Part shown: piece by piece, positions 16,488 through 24,170 of the stretch | Numbering within the stretch: the first letter of the stretch is position 1 | Layout: every line of letters begins with the position of its first letter | Assembly (NCBI RefSeq): GCF_023145115.1 | Contig: NZ_JAGLEJ010000014.1 | Coordinates: 124,001 to 188,000 of the forward strand | Source: Algiphilus sp. | Lineage (GTDB): Bacteria; Pseudomonadota; Gammaproteobacteria; Nevskiales; Nevskiaceae | Length of the DNA stretch: 64,000 bases | Direction of reading: 5' to 3' | The notes under the pieces: generated by a model | Told to the model about the DNA's origin: nothing | The model's database searches: none | Seen by the model: only the letters and a program-made list of their open reading frames with translations | Translations under genes and position numbers: made by a program

Positions 16488-16648
16488 CGGGCGCGCCGCA
16501 GGCCGGCGATCATCGGGGCGGCGCGCCGGTGAGTCTGTCTCACCCTTTTGAGGCATGTGCCGGTCCGGCCGAGCTAATAGCTTCCCGACCATGCGCTAGC
16601 CGGGGCCATGCATGGCCCCGGCCGTCATTTGCTCGACCAGGTGGAGAC
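16488..16648. promoter_or_regulatory. Operon boundary with two palindromes
   Basis: This gap holds GTGAG-TCTGT-CTCAC at 16529-16543, a possible operator, and a perfect 24-base palindrome at 16599-16622 (GCCGGGGCCATG and its complement). The longer one could form a stem acting as terminator of the upstream operon, though only a weak T-run (CATTT) follows. It is one of the clearer transcription-unit boundaries in the cluster. Confidence 0.45.
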
Positions 16649-19117
16649 ATGGCTGGAGTACTCGCAGACATCAAGGTGCTGGACCTCACGTGGGGCATCG
16701 CGGGCCCGATGGCCACGATGCTGATGGCCGATCACGGTGCCGACGTGACCAAGATCGAGCCGCCGGGCGGCGACCCGTTCCGGGACCAGCTGGGCTATCG
16801 GACCTGGCAGCGCGGCAAGAAGCGCGCCGAGCTCGACCTCAAGAAGCCGGAGGATCTCGAGGTGCTGCTGGCACTTGCCGATCAGGCCGATGTCCTGGTC
16901 GAGAGCTATGCGCCCGGCGTCACCGCGCGCCTCGGCATCGACTACGACACGCTCGCGGCGCGCAACCCGCGGCTGATCTACTGCTCGATCACCGGCTACG
17001 GTCGCGACACCGAGCACAGCGACCGGCCGGCCTACGACGCGCTGGTCATGGCGCGCACCGGCATGCTCTGGGAGCAGCGCGGCTGGCCCGAGGGCGCGCT
17101 CAACCATCTCGCCGGACGCGAGGACCCCTTCGCCGACGCCGAGATCCCCACCGAGTGGACCCAGGGCGCGGACCGCGAAGGGCCGCTGATGCCGTCCTCG
17201 CACTGGCCGAGCCTGGGCGCCTTCTTCAATGCCTCGATGGGCATCAACGCGGCGCTGCGCGCGCGCGAGCACACCGGTCGCGGTCAGCACGTCGAGACCT
17301 CGCTGTTCCAGGGTGTTCTGGCGGGCTGCGCCGGCGTCTGGCAGCGCGCCGAGAACATCGACTACCCGGGCTTCGACTCCTGGATCCTGTCGAGCCGCTC
17401 CCCCAAGGGACACTTCCGGTGCTCGGACGGGCGCTGGATCCACAACTGGGTGCCGAACCCGCGTTTCATCCTGGAGGCCTCGAAGGGCGAAACGCTCGTG
17501 GCGAATCCGGACCTCTCGGTGCAGAACGACCCGGACCGCTTCGGCACCGGGCCCGAGGAGCTGCTGGTGATGGCGCACTATCACCCCATCCTGCAGGACG
17601 CGGTGGCTAAGTTCCCGGCCAACGAGTGGGTCAAGGCGGCGGCCGAGGGCGGCATGACCATGCAGGACGTGCGCTCGGTCGAGGAATCGCTCGCCGATCC
17701 GCTGTTCCTGCAGGACGGCTGCGTCGCCGAGTTCGAGGACCCGGATCTCGGGACCGTGCGCGGCGTCGGCCAGACCTACAAGATGAGTGCGAACAAGAAC
17801 ACCATCGACCACCGCGTGGCGAAGGTGGGCGAGCACAATGGCGCCGTCCGCAAGCAGGCCGTGCAGGGCAGGCCCGCGCCGGCCGGCGCCACCAAGGGCG
17901 GCAAGCTGGGCGCGCCGCTGGAGGGCGTCAAGGTGCTCGATCTGGGCATGGCCATTGCCGGACCCTTCGGCTGCCAGCTGCTCGCCGACCTGGGCGCCGA
18001 GGTCATCAAGGTCAACGGCCTCTACGACATGTTCTGGCACCGCGTGCACATCGCCTTCATGTCGAATCGCGGCAAGCGCAGCATCACGCTCAACGTCAAG
18101 GACCCGCGCTCGCTGGAGGTGCTGCACAAGCTGGTGGCCGACGCCGATGTCGTGCATCACAACATGCGCTACGACGCCGCCGAGCGCCTGAAGATCGACT
18201 ACGAGTCGCTCAAGCAGGTCAATCCGAAGATCATCTACTGCCACACGCGCGGCTTCGAGACCGGCCCGCGTCAGCCGCTGCCCGGCAACGACCAGACCGG
18301 CGCCTGCCTGACCGGCATCCAGTACGAGGACGGCGGCATGCACAACGGCGGCAAGCCGCTGTGGAGCTTCACCTCCTTCGGCGATACCGGCAACGGCTTC
18401 CTGTCGGCCGTGGCGGTCATGCAGGCGCTGTATCACCGCGACCGTACCGGTGAGGGCCAGTTCGTGGACACTTCGATCGTCAATGCCGGCCTGCTCAACA
18501 CTTCCTACGCGCTGGCGCGGCCCGACGGCACCGGCTTCGACCGACCCAGGCTCGACGGCCAGCAGTTCGGCTTTTCGGCCGGGCACCGCGTCTACCAGAC
18601 CGCCGAGGGCTGGCTCTGCTTCGTGCTGGTCAGCGAGGCGCACTGGGACGGCCTCTTCACCACGCTCGGGCTGGCCGATCTTGCGGCCGACAGCCGCTTC
18701 GCCGATGCCGACGCGCGCAGGGCCAATGACGCCGCGCTCGCCGAGGCCATCGGCAGCGCGCTCATGCAGGACACCGCGGAAGCCTGGTTCGGCAAGCTCG
18801 ATGCTGCCGGGGTTCCGGTGGAGATCGTGTCCGAGACCTTCTCGAAGACGCTCCACGACACCCCGGAGTTCCAGAAGCGCAAGTGGGTCTGCTCCTTCGA
18901 CCACCCGCACGTCGGCCGGCTCGACCAGATCGGTCTCCTGGTCGATCTCTCGGAGACGCCCGGCGTCATTCAGCAGCGTCCGCTGCTGGTCGGCGAGCAC
19001 ACCAAGGAGATGCTCGCCGGGATGGGCTACAGCGAGGAACAGATGACCGAGATGGAGGAGCAGTTCGCCATCGGCTTCGAGGGCATGCCGCGCATGCCCA
19101 CGCGCCCGGCGGCCTGA
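16649..19117 (+). CDS. Tandem-domain CaiB/BaiF (class III) CoA-transferase
   Basis: An 822-residue protein containing two CoA-transferase family III domains. Domain 1 covers about residues 1-395 (LADIKVLDLTWGIAGPMATM, ADHGADVTKIEPPGGDPFR) and domain 2 about 424-800 (LEGVKVLDLGMAIAGPFG, LADLGAEVIKV). Candidate catalytic aspartates are in RPAYDALV and PGNDQTGA. A Gly/Ala/Pro-rich linker joins them. Class III enzymes exchange CoA between carboxylates or racemise 2-methylacyl-CoAs (AMACR). Single-domain members interlock as dimers; this fusion may make an internal pseudo-dimer. ATG 16649 follows GGTGGAG. It leads an operon of acyl-CoA genes. Confidence 0.9.
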   Translation: MAGVLADIKVLDLTWGIAGPMATMLMADHGADVTKIEPPGGDPFRDQLGYRTWQRGKKRAELDLKKPEDLEVLLALADQADVLVESYAPGVTARLGIDYDTLAARNPRLIYCSITGYGRDTEHSDRPAYDALVMARTGMLWEQRGWPEGALNHLAGREDPFADAEIPTEWTQGADREGPLMPSSHWPSLGAFFNASMGINAALRAREHTGRGQHVETSLFQGVLAGCAGVWQRAENIDYPGFDSWILSSRSPKGHFRCSDGRWIHNWVPNPRFILEASKGETLVANPDLSVQNDPDRFGTGPEELLVMAHYHPILQDAVAKFPANEWVKAAAEGGMTMQDVRSVEESLADPLFLQDGCVAEFEDPDLGTVRGVGQTYKMSANKNTIDHRVAKVGEHNGAVRKQAVQGRPAPAGATKGGKLGAPLEGVKVLDLGMAIAGPFGCQLLADLGAEVIKVNGLYDMFWHRVHIAFMSNRGKRSITLNVKDPRSLEVLHKLVADADVVHHNMRYDAAERLKIDYESLKQVNPKIIYCHTRGFETGPRQPLPGNDQTGACLTGIQYEDGGMHNGGKPLWSFTSFGDTGNGFLSAVAVMQALYHRDRTGEGQFVDTSIVNAGLLNTSYALARPDGTGFDRPRLDGQQFGFSAGHRVYQTAEGWLCFVLVSEAHWDGLFTTLGLADLAADSRFADADARRANDAALAEAIGSALMQDTAEAWFGKLDAAGVPVEIVSETFSKTLHDTPEFQKRKWVCSFDHPHVGRLDQIGLLVDLSETPGVIQQRPLLVGEHTKEMLAGMGYSEEQMTEMEEQFAIGFEGMPRMPTRPAA

Positions 19118-19189
19118 CGGCCCTCCGCCGAGTCGGCGGGCCGGGTCGTGCGACCCGGACCCGCTCTCCCTTCACCAAGCAGGCAACCG

Positions 19190-19603
19190 ATGAGCGAAGA
19201 CAAACCGACGCGGCTCGCGCCGATCGTCACCCCCGACGCCAAGTTCTTCTGGGAAGCAGCCGATCGCGAGGAACTCGTCTGCCAGCGCAGCCGGGCGACC
19301 GGGGAGTTCCTCTTCCCGCCGCGGCCGATGTGCCCCGATACCCACAGCGTGGATATCGAGGTCGCGCCGCTGTCCGGCCGCGGCAGGGTGGTGAGCTGGG
19401 TCAAGCCGGTGCATCCGCCGGCCTTCGGCTTCAAGGAGCCGCCGACCGTCGCCGTGATCGAGCTCGAGGAGGGGGTGCGCTTCGTGTCGAACGTCATCGA
19501 CATCGCCTTCGAGGACATCACCCGCGACATGCCGGTCGAGGTCTGCTTCGTGCCGACCATGAACAATCACAAGGTGCCGGTCTTCCGGCCTGCATCCAAC
19601 TGA
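19190..19603 (+). CDS. DUF35 OB-fold protein with degenerate zinc ribbon
   Basis: A 137-residue acyl-CoA-associated OB-fold (DUF35) protein: an N-terminal helix (PDAKFFWEAADREEL), a rubredoxin-like region, PPRPMCP, then the OB strands GRGRVVSWVKPV, PPTVAVIELEEGVRF and MPVEVCF. Zinc ribbons normally have two CxxC pairs; here each has lost its second cysteine (CQRS and CPDT), so zinc binding is doubtful. DUF35 proteins pair with thiolase-fold enzymes such as the Ltp2 steroid side-chain aldolase, and a thiolase-like gene follows 91 bases later. Confidence 0.85.
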   Translation: MSEDKPTRLAPIVTPDAKFFWEAADREELVCQRSRATGEFLFPPRPMCPDTHSVDIEVAPLSGRGRVVSWVKPVHPPAFGFKEPPTVAVIELEEGVRFVSNVIDIAFEDITRDMPVEVCFVPTMNNHKVPVFRPASN

Positions 19604-19608
19604 TTTTC

Positions 19609-19680
19609 AACCACAGATTGCACAGGTTTTCACAGATTCTCTTCTTTTGTTAATCCCCTGAATCTGTGAAATCTGTGGTT
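19609..19680. repeat. AT-rich inverted repeat (REP/MITE-like)
   Basis: The right arm at 19661-19680, read in reverse complement, is AACCACAGATTTCACAGATT. The left arm at 19609-19638 is the same unit with an internal 10-base insertion. The core CACAGATT is repeated. The sequence is far more AT-rich than its surroundings and sits exactly between the DUF35 and thiolase genes. Similar AACCACAGATT-type extragenic repeats occur in several proteobacteria. It could fold into a hairpin that processes or attenuates the mRNA. Confidence 0.65.
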
Positions 19681-19694
19681 CTATCTAGAGCCTT

Positions 19695-20858
19695 ATGACT
19701 GCCAAGAACGTAGAAAGACAAGCCGCCATCGCCGGCATCGGCGCCACCGAGTTCTCCAAGGAATCGGGCCGCAGCGAGCTGCAGCTGGCCGCCGAGTGCT
19801 CGCTGGCTGCCTGCCAGGACGCCGGCGTGGCGCCGGCGGACATCGACGGCATGATCACCTTCACCATCGACAACAGCGACGAGATCAACCTCGCTCGCTC
19901 GCTGGGGGTGAAGGATCTGGCGTATTCCGGCCGCATTCCGGGCGGCGGCGCCGCGGCCGCAGCGACGCTGTACCACGCCATGGCCCTGGTCGATGCCGGC
20001 CTCTGCCACAACGTGTTGATCTGGCGGGCGATGAACGAGCGCAGCCAGTACCGCTTCGGCCAGAACCAGCAGCAGCAGGTCCAGTCGGGCAACAGTACCG
20101 GTTCGCTGCTGTGGTGCGTGCCCTTCGGCGCGATGACGCCCGGCTCCTGGGCGGCGCTGGCGGCGCGGCCGTACATGGAGACCTACGGCCTGACCAATGC
20201 CGACTTCGCGCCGCTGTCGGTGCAGCAGCGCGCCTACGCGGCCACCAATCCCAACGCCTGGTTCTACGAGCGGCCGATCACCATCGACGACCACCAGAAC
20301 TCGAAGTGGATCGTCGACCCGGTGCTGCGCATGCTGGACTGCTGCCAGGAGTCGGACGGCGGCGTTGCCATCCTGGTCACCTCCATGGAACGCGCGCGCG
20401 ACCTGAAGCAGCCGCCGGTGCGCATCCTCGGCGCCACCCAGTCGATCCCGTACAACGTCGAGGTGATCTCGAACTACTACCACGACGACCTCACGGTCAT
20501 GCCGGAGGCCGAGGGCACCGCAAAGCGTCTCTGGGCGCAGACCGGGCTCAAGCCTTCCGACATGCAGGCGGCGATGATCTACGACGCCTTCACGCCGCAG
20601 GTCTTCATGCAGCTCGAGGCCTTCGGCTTCTGCGGGCGCGGCGAGGCCCGGGACTTCGTGAAGTCGGAGATCGGCCCCGGCGGCAGCCTGCCGGTGAACA
20701 CGCACGGCGGCCTGCTCGGCGAGGCCTACATCCACGGCATGAACAGCATGGCCGAGGGCGTGCGCCAGATCCGCGGCAGCTCGGTCAACCAGGTCGACGG
20801 CGCCCAGAACGTGCTGGTGACTTCCGGCATGGCCGGCGCCGTGCTGGGTCGCGCCTGA
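19695..20858 (+). CDS. Thiolase-fold protein, Ltp2/SCP-x-like (probable side-chain aldolase)
   Basis: A 387-residue thiolase superfamily member. The usual N-terminal nucleophilic cysteine is absent: the stretch around GRIPGGGAAAAATLYHA has no Cys. The C-terminal NTHGGLLGEAYIHGMN keeps His and Gly and has Tyr345 where Ltp2 aldolases carry an essential tyrosine. Ltp2 with a DUF35 partner performs retro-aldol cleavage of steroid side-chain 17-hydroxy-acyl-CoA. With the DUF35 gene immediately upstream, the same function is a strong candidate. No good Shine-Dalgarno precedes ATG 19695. Beta-ketothiolase activity is unlikely without the cysteine. Confidence 0.82.
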   Translation: MTAKNVERQAAIAGIGATEFSKESGRSELQLAAECSLAACQDAGVAPADIDGMITFTIDNSDEINLARSLGVKDLAYSGRIPGGGAAAAATLYHAMALVDAGLCHNVLIWRAMNERSQYRFGQNQQQQVQSGNSTGSLLWCVPFGAMTPGSWAALAARPYMETYGLTNADFAPLSVQQRAYAATNPNAWFYERPITIDDHQNSKWIVDPVLRMLDCCQESDGGVAILVTSMERARDLKQPPVRILGATQSIPYNVEVISNYYHDDLTVMPEAEGTAKRLWAQTGLKPSDMQAAMIYDAFTPQVFMQLEAFGFCGRGEARDFVKSEIGPGGSLPVNTHGGLLGEAYIHGMNSMAEGVRQIRGSSVNQVDGAQNVLVTSGMAGAVLGRA

Positions 20859-20863
20859 GCACG

Positions 20864-21880
20864 ATGGGCGAGGCGCTGCACCAGCGCAACACGGCGGTGG
20901 CATCCGGGAGCGTCCGGCAGCACGATCTCGTGCTGGACGCCGGCGGCACGCGCGTCGGCGCCAGCGTCTGGCTGCCCGACGGCGCCGCGCCGGCGGCACT
21001 GTTCTTCTGCCTGCCCGGCGGCCACATGACGCGCGGCTACTTCGACCTGCGCGTGCCCGGCAACGACAGCCACAGCTTCGCGCGCGCCATGGCGGCGCAG
21101 GGCTTCGCCGTGGCGGCCATCGATCACCCGGGGACGGGTGACAGCGACGACGGCGGCGATCGCTATCGGCACACCCCGGAGTCGCTCGCCGATGTGGCGG
21201 CAGCCGCCTGCGGGCGGATCGTCACCGGCCTGCGGGCGGGTTCGCTGGTGCCGGGCGCGGCACCGGTCGCGGCATTGCCCACCATCGGCGTCGGTCACTC
21301 GATGGGCGCCATGATCACGGTCCTGCACCAGCAGCGCGAGCCGACGCACGCGGCGATCGCGGTGCTCGGCTTCAGCACGCGCGGGCTGCCCGAGTACGTG
21401 CCGGAACAGGTCCGCGCCCTGCTCGACGATCGCGATGCGCTGCGCGCGCAGCGCGTCGAGCTGGCGCGGGCGATGTTCGCGGCAATGGGCGAGTCCAGCG
21501 GCGGCGGTGACGGCGACATCTACGGCCGCGAGGGCGCCGAGTCGGACGGCATTCTGGCGCTGCGCGACTGCCGGGCGCCGCTGCTGCCGACGGCGGCGTT
21601 CTGCTCCATGCTGCCGGACAACGTTGGCCCCGAGGCCGCCGAGGTCGCGGTTCCGGTGTTCATCGGGCTGGGCAGCCGCGACATGGCAGGCGCACCCCAC
21701 AAGGTGCCGGCCGCCTTCACTGGCAGCGGCGACGTCTGTCTGCATATCCTGCCCGGTGCCGGGCACAGCCATTTTCTCTTCCCGTCGCGCGCCGGGCTGT
21801 TCCGGCGGCTGGCGCACTGGGCCACCCGCGTGGCGGCGCCGGAAGCGACGACCGCACCAGGAGTCATCAGCACGTCATGA
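20864..21880 (+). CDS. Alpha/beta hydrolase
   Basis: A 338-residue alpha/beta hydrolase. The oxyanion region CLPGGHMTRGYFD precedes nucleophile Ser146 in GHSMG; acid and base candidates are in GLGSRDMAG and GAGHSHFLF. It could release a side-chain acid or ester, or hydrolyse an acyl-CoA. It starts 5 bases after the thiolase stop and its end overlaps the next start (ATGA), placing it firmly in the CoA operon. No signal peptide. Confidence 0.82.
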   Translation: MGEALHQRNTAVASGSVRQHDLVLDAGGTRVGASVWLPDGAAPAALFFCLPGGHMTRGYFDLRVPGNDSHSFARAMAAQGFAVAAIDHPGTGDSDDGGDRYRHTPESLADVAAAACGRIVTGLRAGSLVPGAAPVAALPTIGVGHSMGAMITVLHQQREPTHAAIAVLGFSTRGLPEYVPEQVRALLDDRDALRAQRVELARAMFAAMGESSGGGDGDIYGREGAESDGILALRDCRAPLLPTAAFCSMLPDNVGPEAAEVAVPVFIGLGSRDMAGAPHKVPAAFTGSGDVCLHILPGAGHSHFLFPSRAGLFRRLAHWATRVAAPEATTAPGVISTS

Positions 21881-22188
21881 GCATCACCCTCAAAGCCGGT
21901 ACCCGCGTCAAGAGCGCGGTCTGCGACACCCAGGTCATGGTCATCAAGGCGCCTGCCGCCGAGTACGACCTGCAGTGCGGCGGCCAGCCCATGGTGGCCC
22001 CCGACGGCGCCGCGTCCGACCAGGCCATCGACCCGCAGCTGTCGGGCGGCACCCTGATGGGCAAGCGCTACGTCAATGCCGACGAGAGCATCGAGCTGCT
22101 GTGCACCAAGGGCGGCCAGGGCAGTCTGGTCCTCGACGGCACGCCGCTGGAGGTCAAGCAGGCCAAGCAGCTTCCGTCCTCGGACTGA
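21877..22188 (+). CDS. Small conserved protein of unknown function
   Basis: A 103-residue soluble protein that I cannot assign to a family with certainty. Visible features are two cysteines (VCDTQ and LQCGGQPM), a Gly-rich GGQPMVAPDG loop, and LLCTKGGQGSLVLDG, suggesting a compact beta-rich fold. Its ATG overlaps the hydrolase stop (ATGA) and an acyl-CoA ligase starts 13 bases after its stop, so co-translation with both is likely. A ligase accessory or carrier-like role is possible but speculative. Confidence 0.6.
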   Translation: MSITLKAGTRVKSAVCDTQVMVIKAPAAEYDLQCGGQPMVAPDGAASDQAIDPQLSGGTLMGKRYVNADESIELLCTKGGQGSLVLDGTPLEVKQAKQLPSSD

Positions 22189-22201
22189 TCCGCCCCCGAC
22201 C

Positions 22202-23710
22202 ATGAACATCAGCATGCTGCTCGACATGAGCGCCGAGGCCTTCGGCGATCGTGTCGCCATCGCCTACGAGGGAAGCACGATCGACTACGCCGAGCTGCGC
22301 CGCCGCGCGCTGGCCGCGTCGCAGATCGTGCGCGACAGCGGCGCCGAGCATCTGGCGCTGCTCGACGTCAACAGCCCGGCCACGGCGGTGGCGCTGTTCG
22401 GGGCCGCCCACGCCGCGGTGCCCTACGTGCCGCTCAACTACCGGCTGACCGACGACGAGCTGGCCGAGCTGGTGGAGCGCATCGCGCCGGCCCTGGTGGT
22501 GGTGGGTCCGGAGGCGGAGGGACGGCTGCCCGAGCGCGCCGGCCTCACCGTGATCCGGCGCAAGGACTTCCTGCGCGCAACCGACGGCGCCGGCGAGGGC
22601 GTGTCGCACGCCGCCGAGGACCCGTCGGCGATCGCCGTTCAGCTGTTCACCAGCGGCACCACCGGCAAGCCCAAGGCGGCCGTGCTACGCCACGAGAATC
22701 TCAGCGCCTACATCATCGGCACCGTCGAGTTCGGCGCCGCCGGCGAGGACGAGGCCAATCTGGTCAGCGTGCCGCCGTACCATATCGCCGGCATCTCGGC
22801 GATCCTCAGCTCTACCTACGCCTGCCGCCGCATGGCCATGATCGGCGCGTTCGAGCCGGTCGCCTGGGTGACGGCCTGCCGCGAGCAGAACGCCACCAAC
22901 TGCTTCATCGTGCCCACCATGCTGAGTCGCATCATTGATCGGCTCGAGGCCGAGGGCGGCGCCGGCCTGCCCAGCCTGCGGGCGGTGGCGTACGGCGGCG
23001 GGCGCATGCCGCAGCAGACCATCGAGCGCGCCATGCAGCTGCTGCCGCAGGTCGATTTCACCAATGCCTACGGGCTCACCGAAACCAGCTCGACGGTGGC
23101 GGTGCTCGGTCCGGATGATCACCGGCTCGCCATGGCCAGTGACGATCCGAAGGTGCGCCGGCGCCTCGCCTCGGCCGGACAGCCCACCGGGGCGGTCGAG
23201 ATCCAGGTGCGCGACGATGCCGATCGCGTGCTCGGCCCCGAGGAGGCCGGTCTGGTCTTCGTGCGCGGCCCCCAGGTCTCCGGCGAGTACCTGTCGCTGG
23301 GCAGCCAGCTCGATGCCGACGGCTGGTTCCCGACCAAGGACCGCGGCTATCTCGACGCCGACGGCTATCTCTATCTCGACGGCCGCGAGGACGACGTCAT
23401 CGTGCGTGGCGGCGAGAACATCTCGCCCGGCGAGATCGAGGACGTGCTGCTGGCGCATCCGGCGGTGGCCGACGTCGCGGTGGTCGCGGTGCCGGACGAG
23501 CAGTGGGGCGAGGGCGTCGGTGCCGCGGTCGTGCTGGAGGCCGGGCAGTCGGTGTCCGCGGAGGCGCTGCAGGCCCTGGTGCGCGAGCATCTGCGCTCGT
23601 CGCGCGTGCCGCAGGTGATCGTGTTCCGCGATGCGCTGCCGTACAACGAGATGGGCAAGGTCCTGCGCCGCATCATCCGTGGCGAGCTCGCCGAAGCCGT
23701 GGCGGCCTGA
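22202..23710 (+). CDS. Acyl-CoA synthetase (AMP-forming)
   Basis: A 502-residue ANL-superfamily ligase. Motifs: P-loop TSGTTGKPKA, YGLTETS, the DGWFPTKDRGYLDADG core, GREDDVIVRGGENISP hinge and the C-terminal lysine in NEMGKVLRR. It activates a carboxylate with ATP to an acyl-CoA. In this context a sterol side-chain acid or ring-degradation acid is likely. ATG 22202 has little Shine-Dalgarno and probably relies on coupling with the small upstream gene. Confidence 0.92.
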   Translation: MNISMLLDMSAEAFGDRVAIAYEGSTIDYAELRRRALAASQIVRDSGAEHLALLDVNSPATAVALFGAAHAAVPYVPLNYRLTDDELAELVERIAPALVVVGPEAEGRLPERAGLTVIRRKDFLRATDGAGEGVSHAAEDPSAIAVQLFTSGTTGKPKAAVLRHENLSAYIIGTVEFGAAGEDEANLVSVPPYHIAGISAILSSTYACRRMAMIGAFEPVAWVTACREQNATNCFIVPTMLSRIIDRLEAEGGAGLPSLRAVAYGGGRMPQQTIERAMQLLPQVDFTNAYGLTETSSTVAVLGPDDHRLAMASDDPKVRRRLASAGQPTGAVEIQVRDDADRVLGPEEAGLVFVRGPQVSGEYLSLGSQLDADGWFPTKDRGYLDADGYLYLDGREDDVIVRGGENISPGEIEDVLLAHPAVADVAVVAVPDEQWGEGVGAAVVLEAGQSVSAEALQALVREHLRSSRVPQVIVFRDALPYNEMGKVLRRIIRGELAEAVAA

Positions 23711-23714
23711 CGCC

Positions 23715-24170
23715 ATGGCCTTCGTCTACGAGCAGACCCTCGACATCGCCGCGCCGGCGGCCGTGGTCTGGGAGGTCATCACCGACCTGCCGCGCTACGG
23801 CGAGTGGAATCCCTTCGTCTCGTCGTGCGCATCGACGCTGCGGCCAGGCGATCCCATCGACATGACCGTCCATCTCATGAAACGCCCGCAGCAGCAGCGC
23901 GAGTGGATCAGCGAATACCACGAGGGACGCGGCTTCGCCTACCGCATGAAGCCGGTGCCGGGCGGGGCCCTGTCCAGCGCCCGCTGGCACGACATCACGC
24001 CGGTGGACGACGGCCATTGTCGCTATCGGTCGCATTTCGAGCTGCGGGGCTGGCTCATGCCGGTGGTGCGCGGCCTGCTCGGAGCACGGCTGCGCGGCGG
24101 TTTCGCCGGCATGAACGGGGGCGTCAAGGAACGCGCCGAATCGCTGTGGGCGCAGCGCAACCCGCGCTGA
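23715..24170 (+). CDS. SRPBCC-family (START-like) protein
   Basis: A 151-residue SRPBCC protein: the opening TLDIAAPAAVVWEVITDLPRY, WNPFV and the C-terminal helix MNGGVKERAES are characteristic. The fold has a deep hydrophobic cavity that binds lipids or polyketides. It begins 4 bases after the ligase stop, and the next gene probably starts inside it. A role as carrier for an intermediate is inferred. Confidence 0.8.
   Translation: MAFVYEQTLDIAAPAAVVWEVITDLPRYGEWNPFVSSCASTLRPGDPIDMTVHLMKRPQQQREWISEYHEGRGFAYRMKPVPGGALSSARWHDITPVDDGHCRYRSHFELRGWLMPVVRGLLGARLRGGFAGMNGGVKERAESLWAQRNPR

Noticed and set aside
15929..16648. In-frame extension upstream of the tandem CoA-transferase
   Set aside because: It overlaps the preceding dehydrogenase and has no homology; ATG 16649 has a ribosome-binding site and begins the conserved domain.
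19604..19694. CRISPR-like repeat from the CACAGATT repeats
   Set aside because: Only one pair of inverted arms with no regular spacers; fits an extragenic palindromic element.
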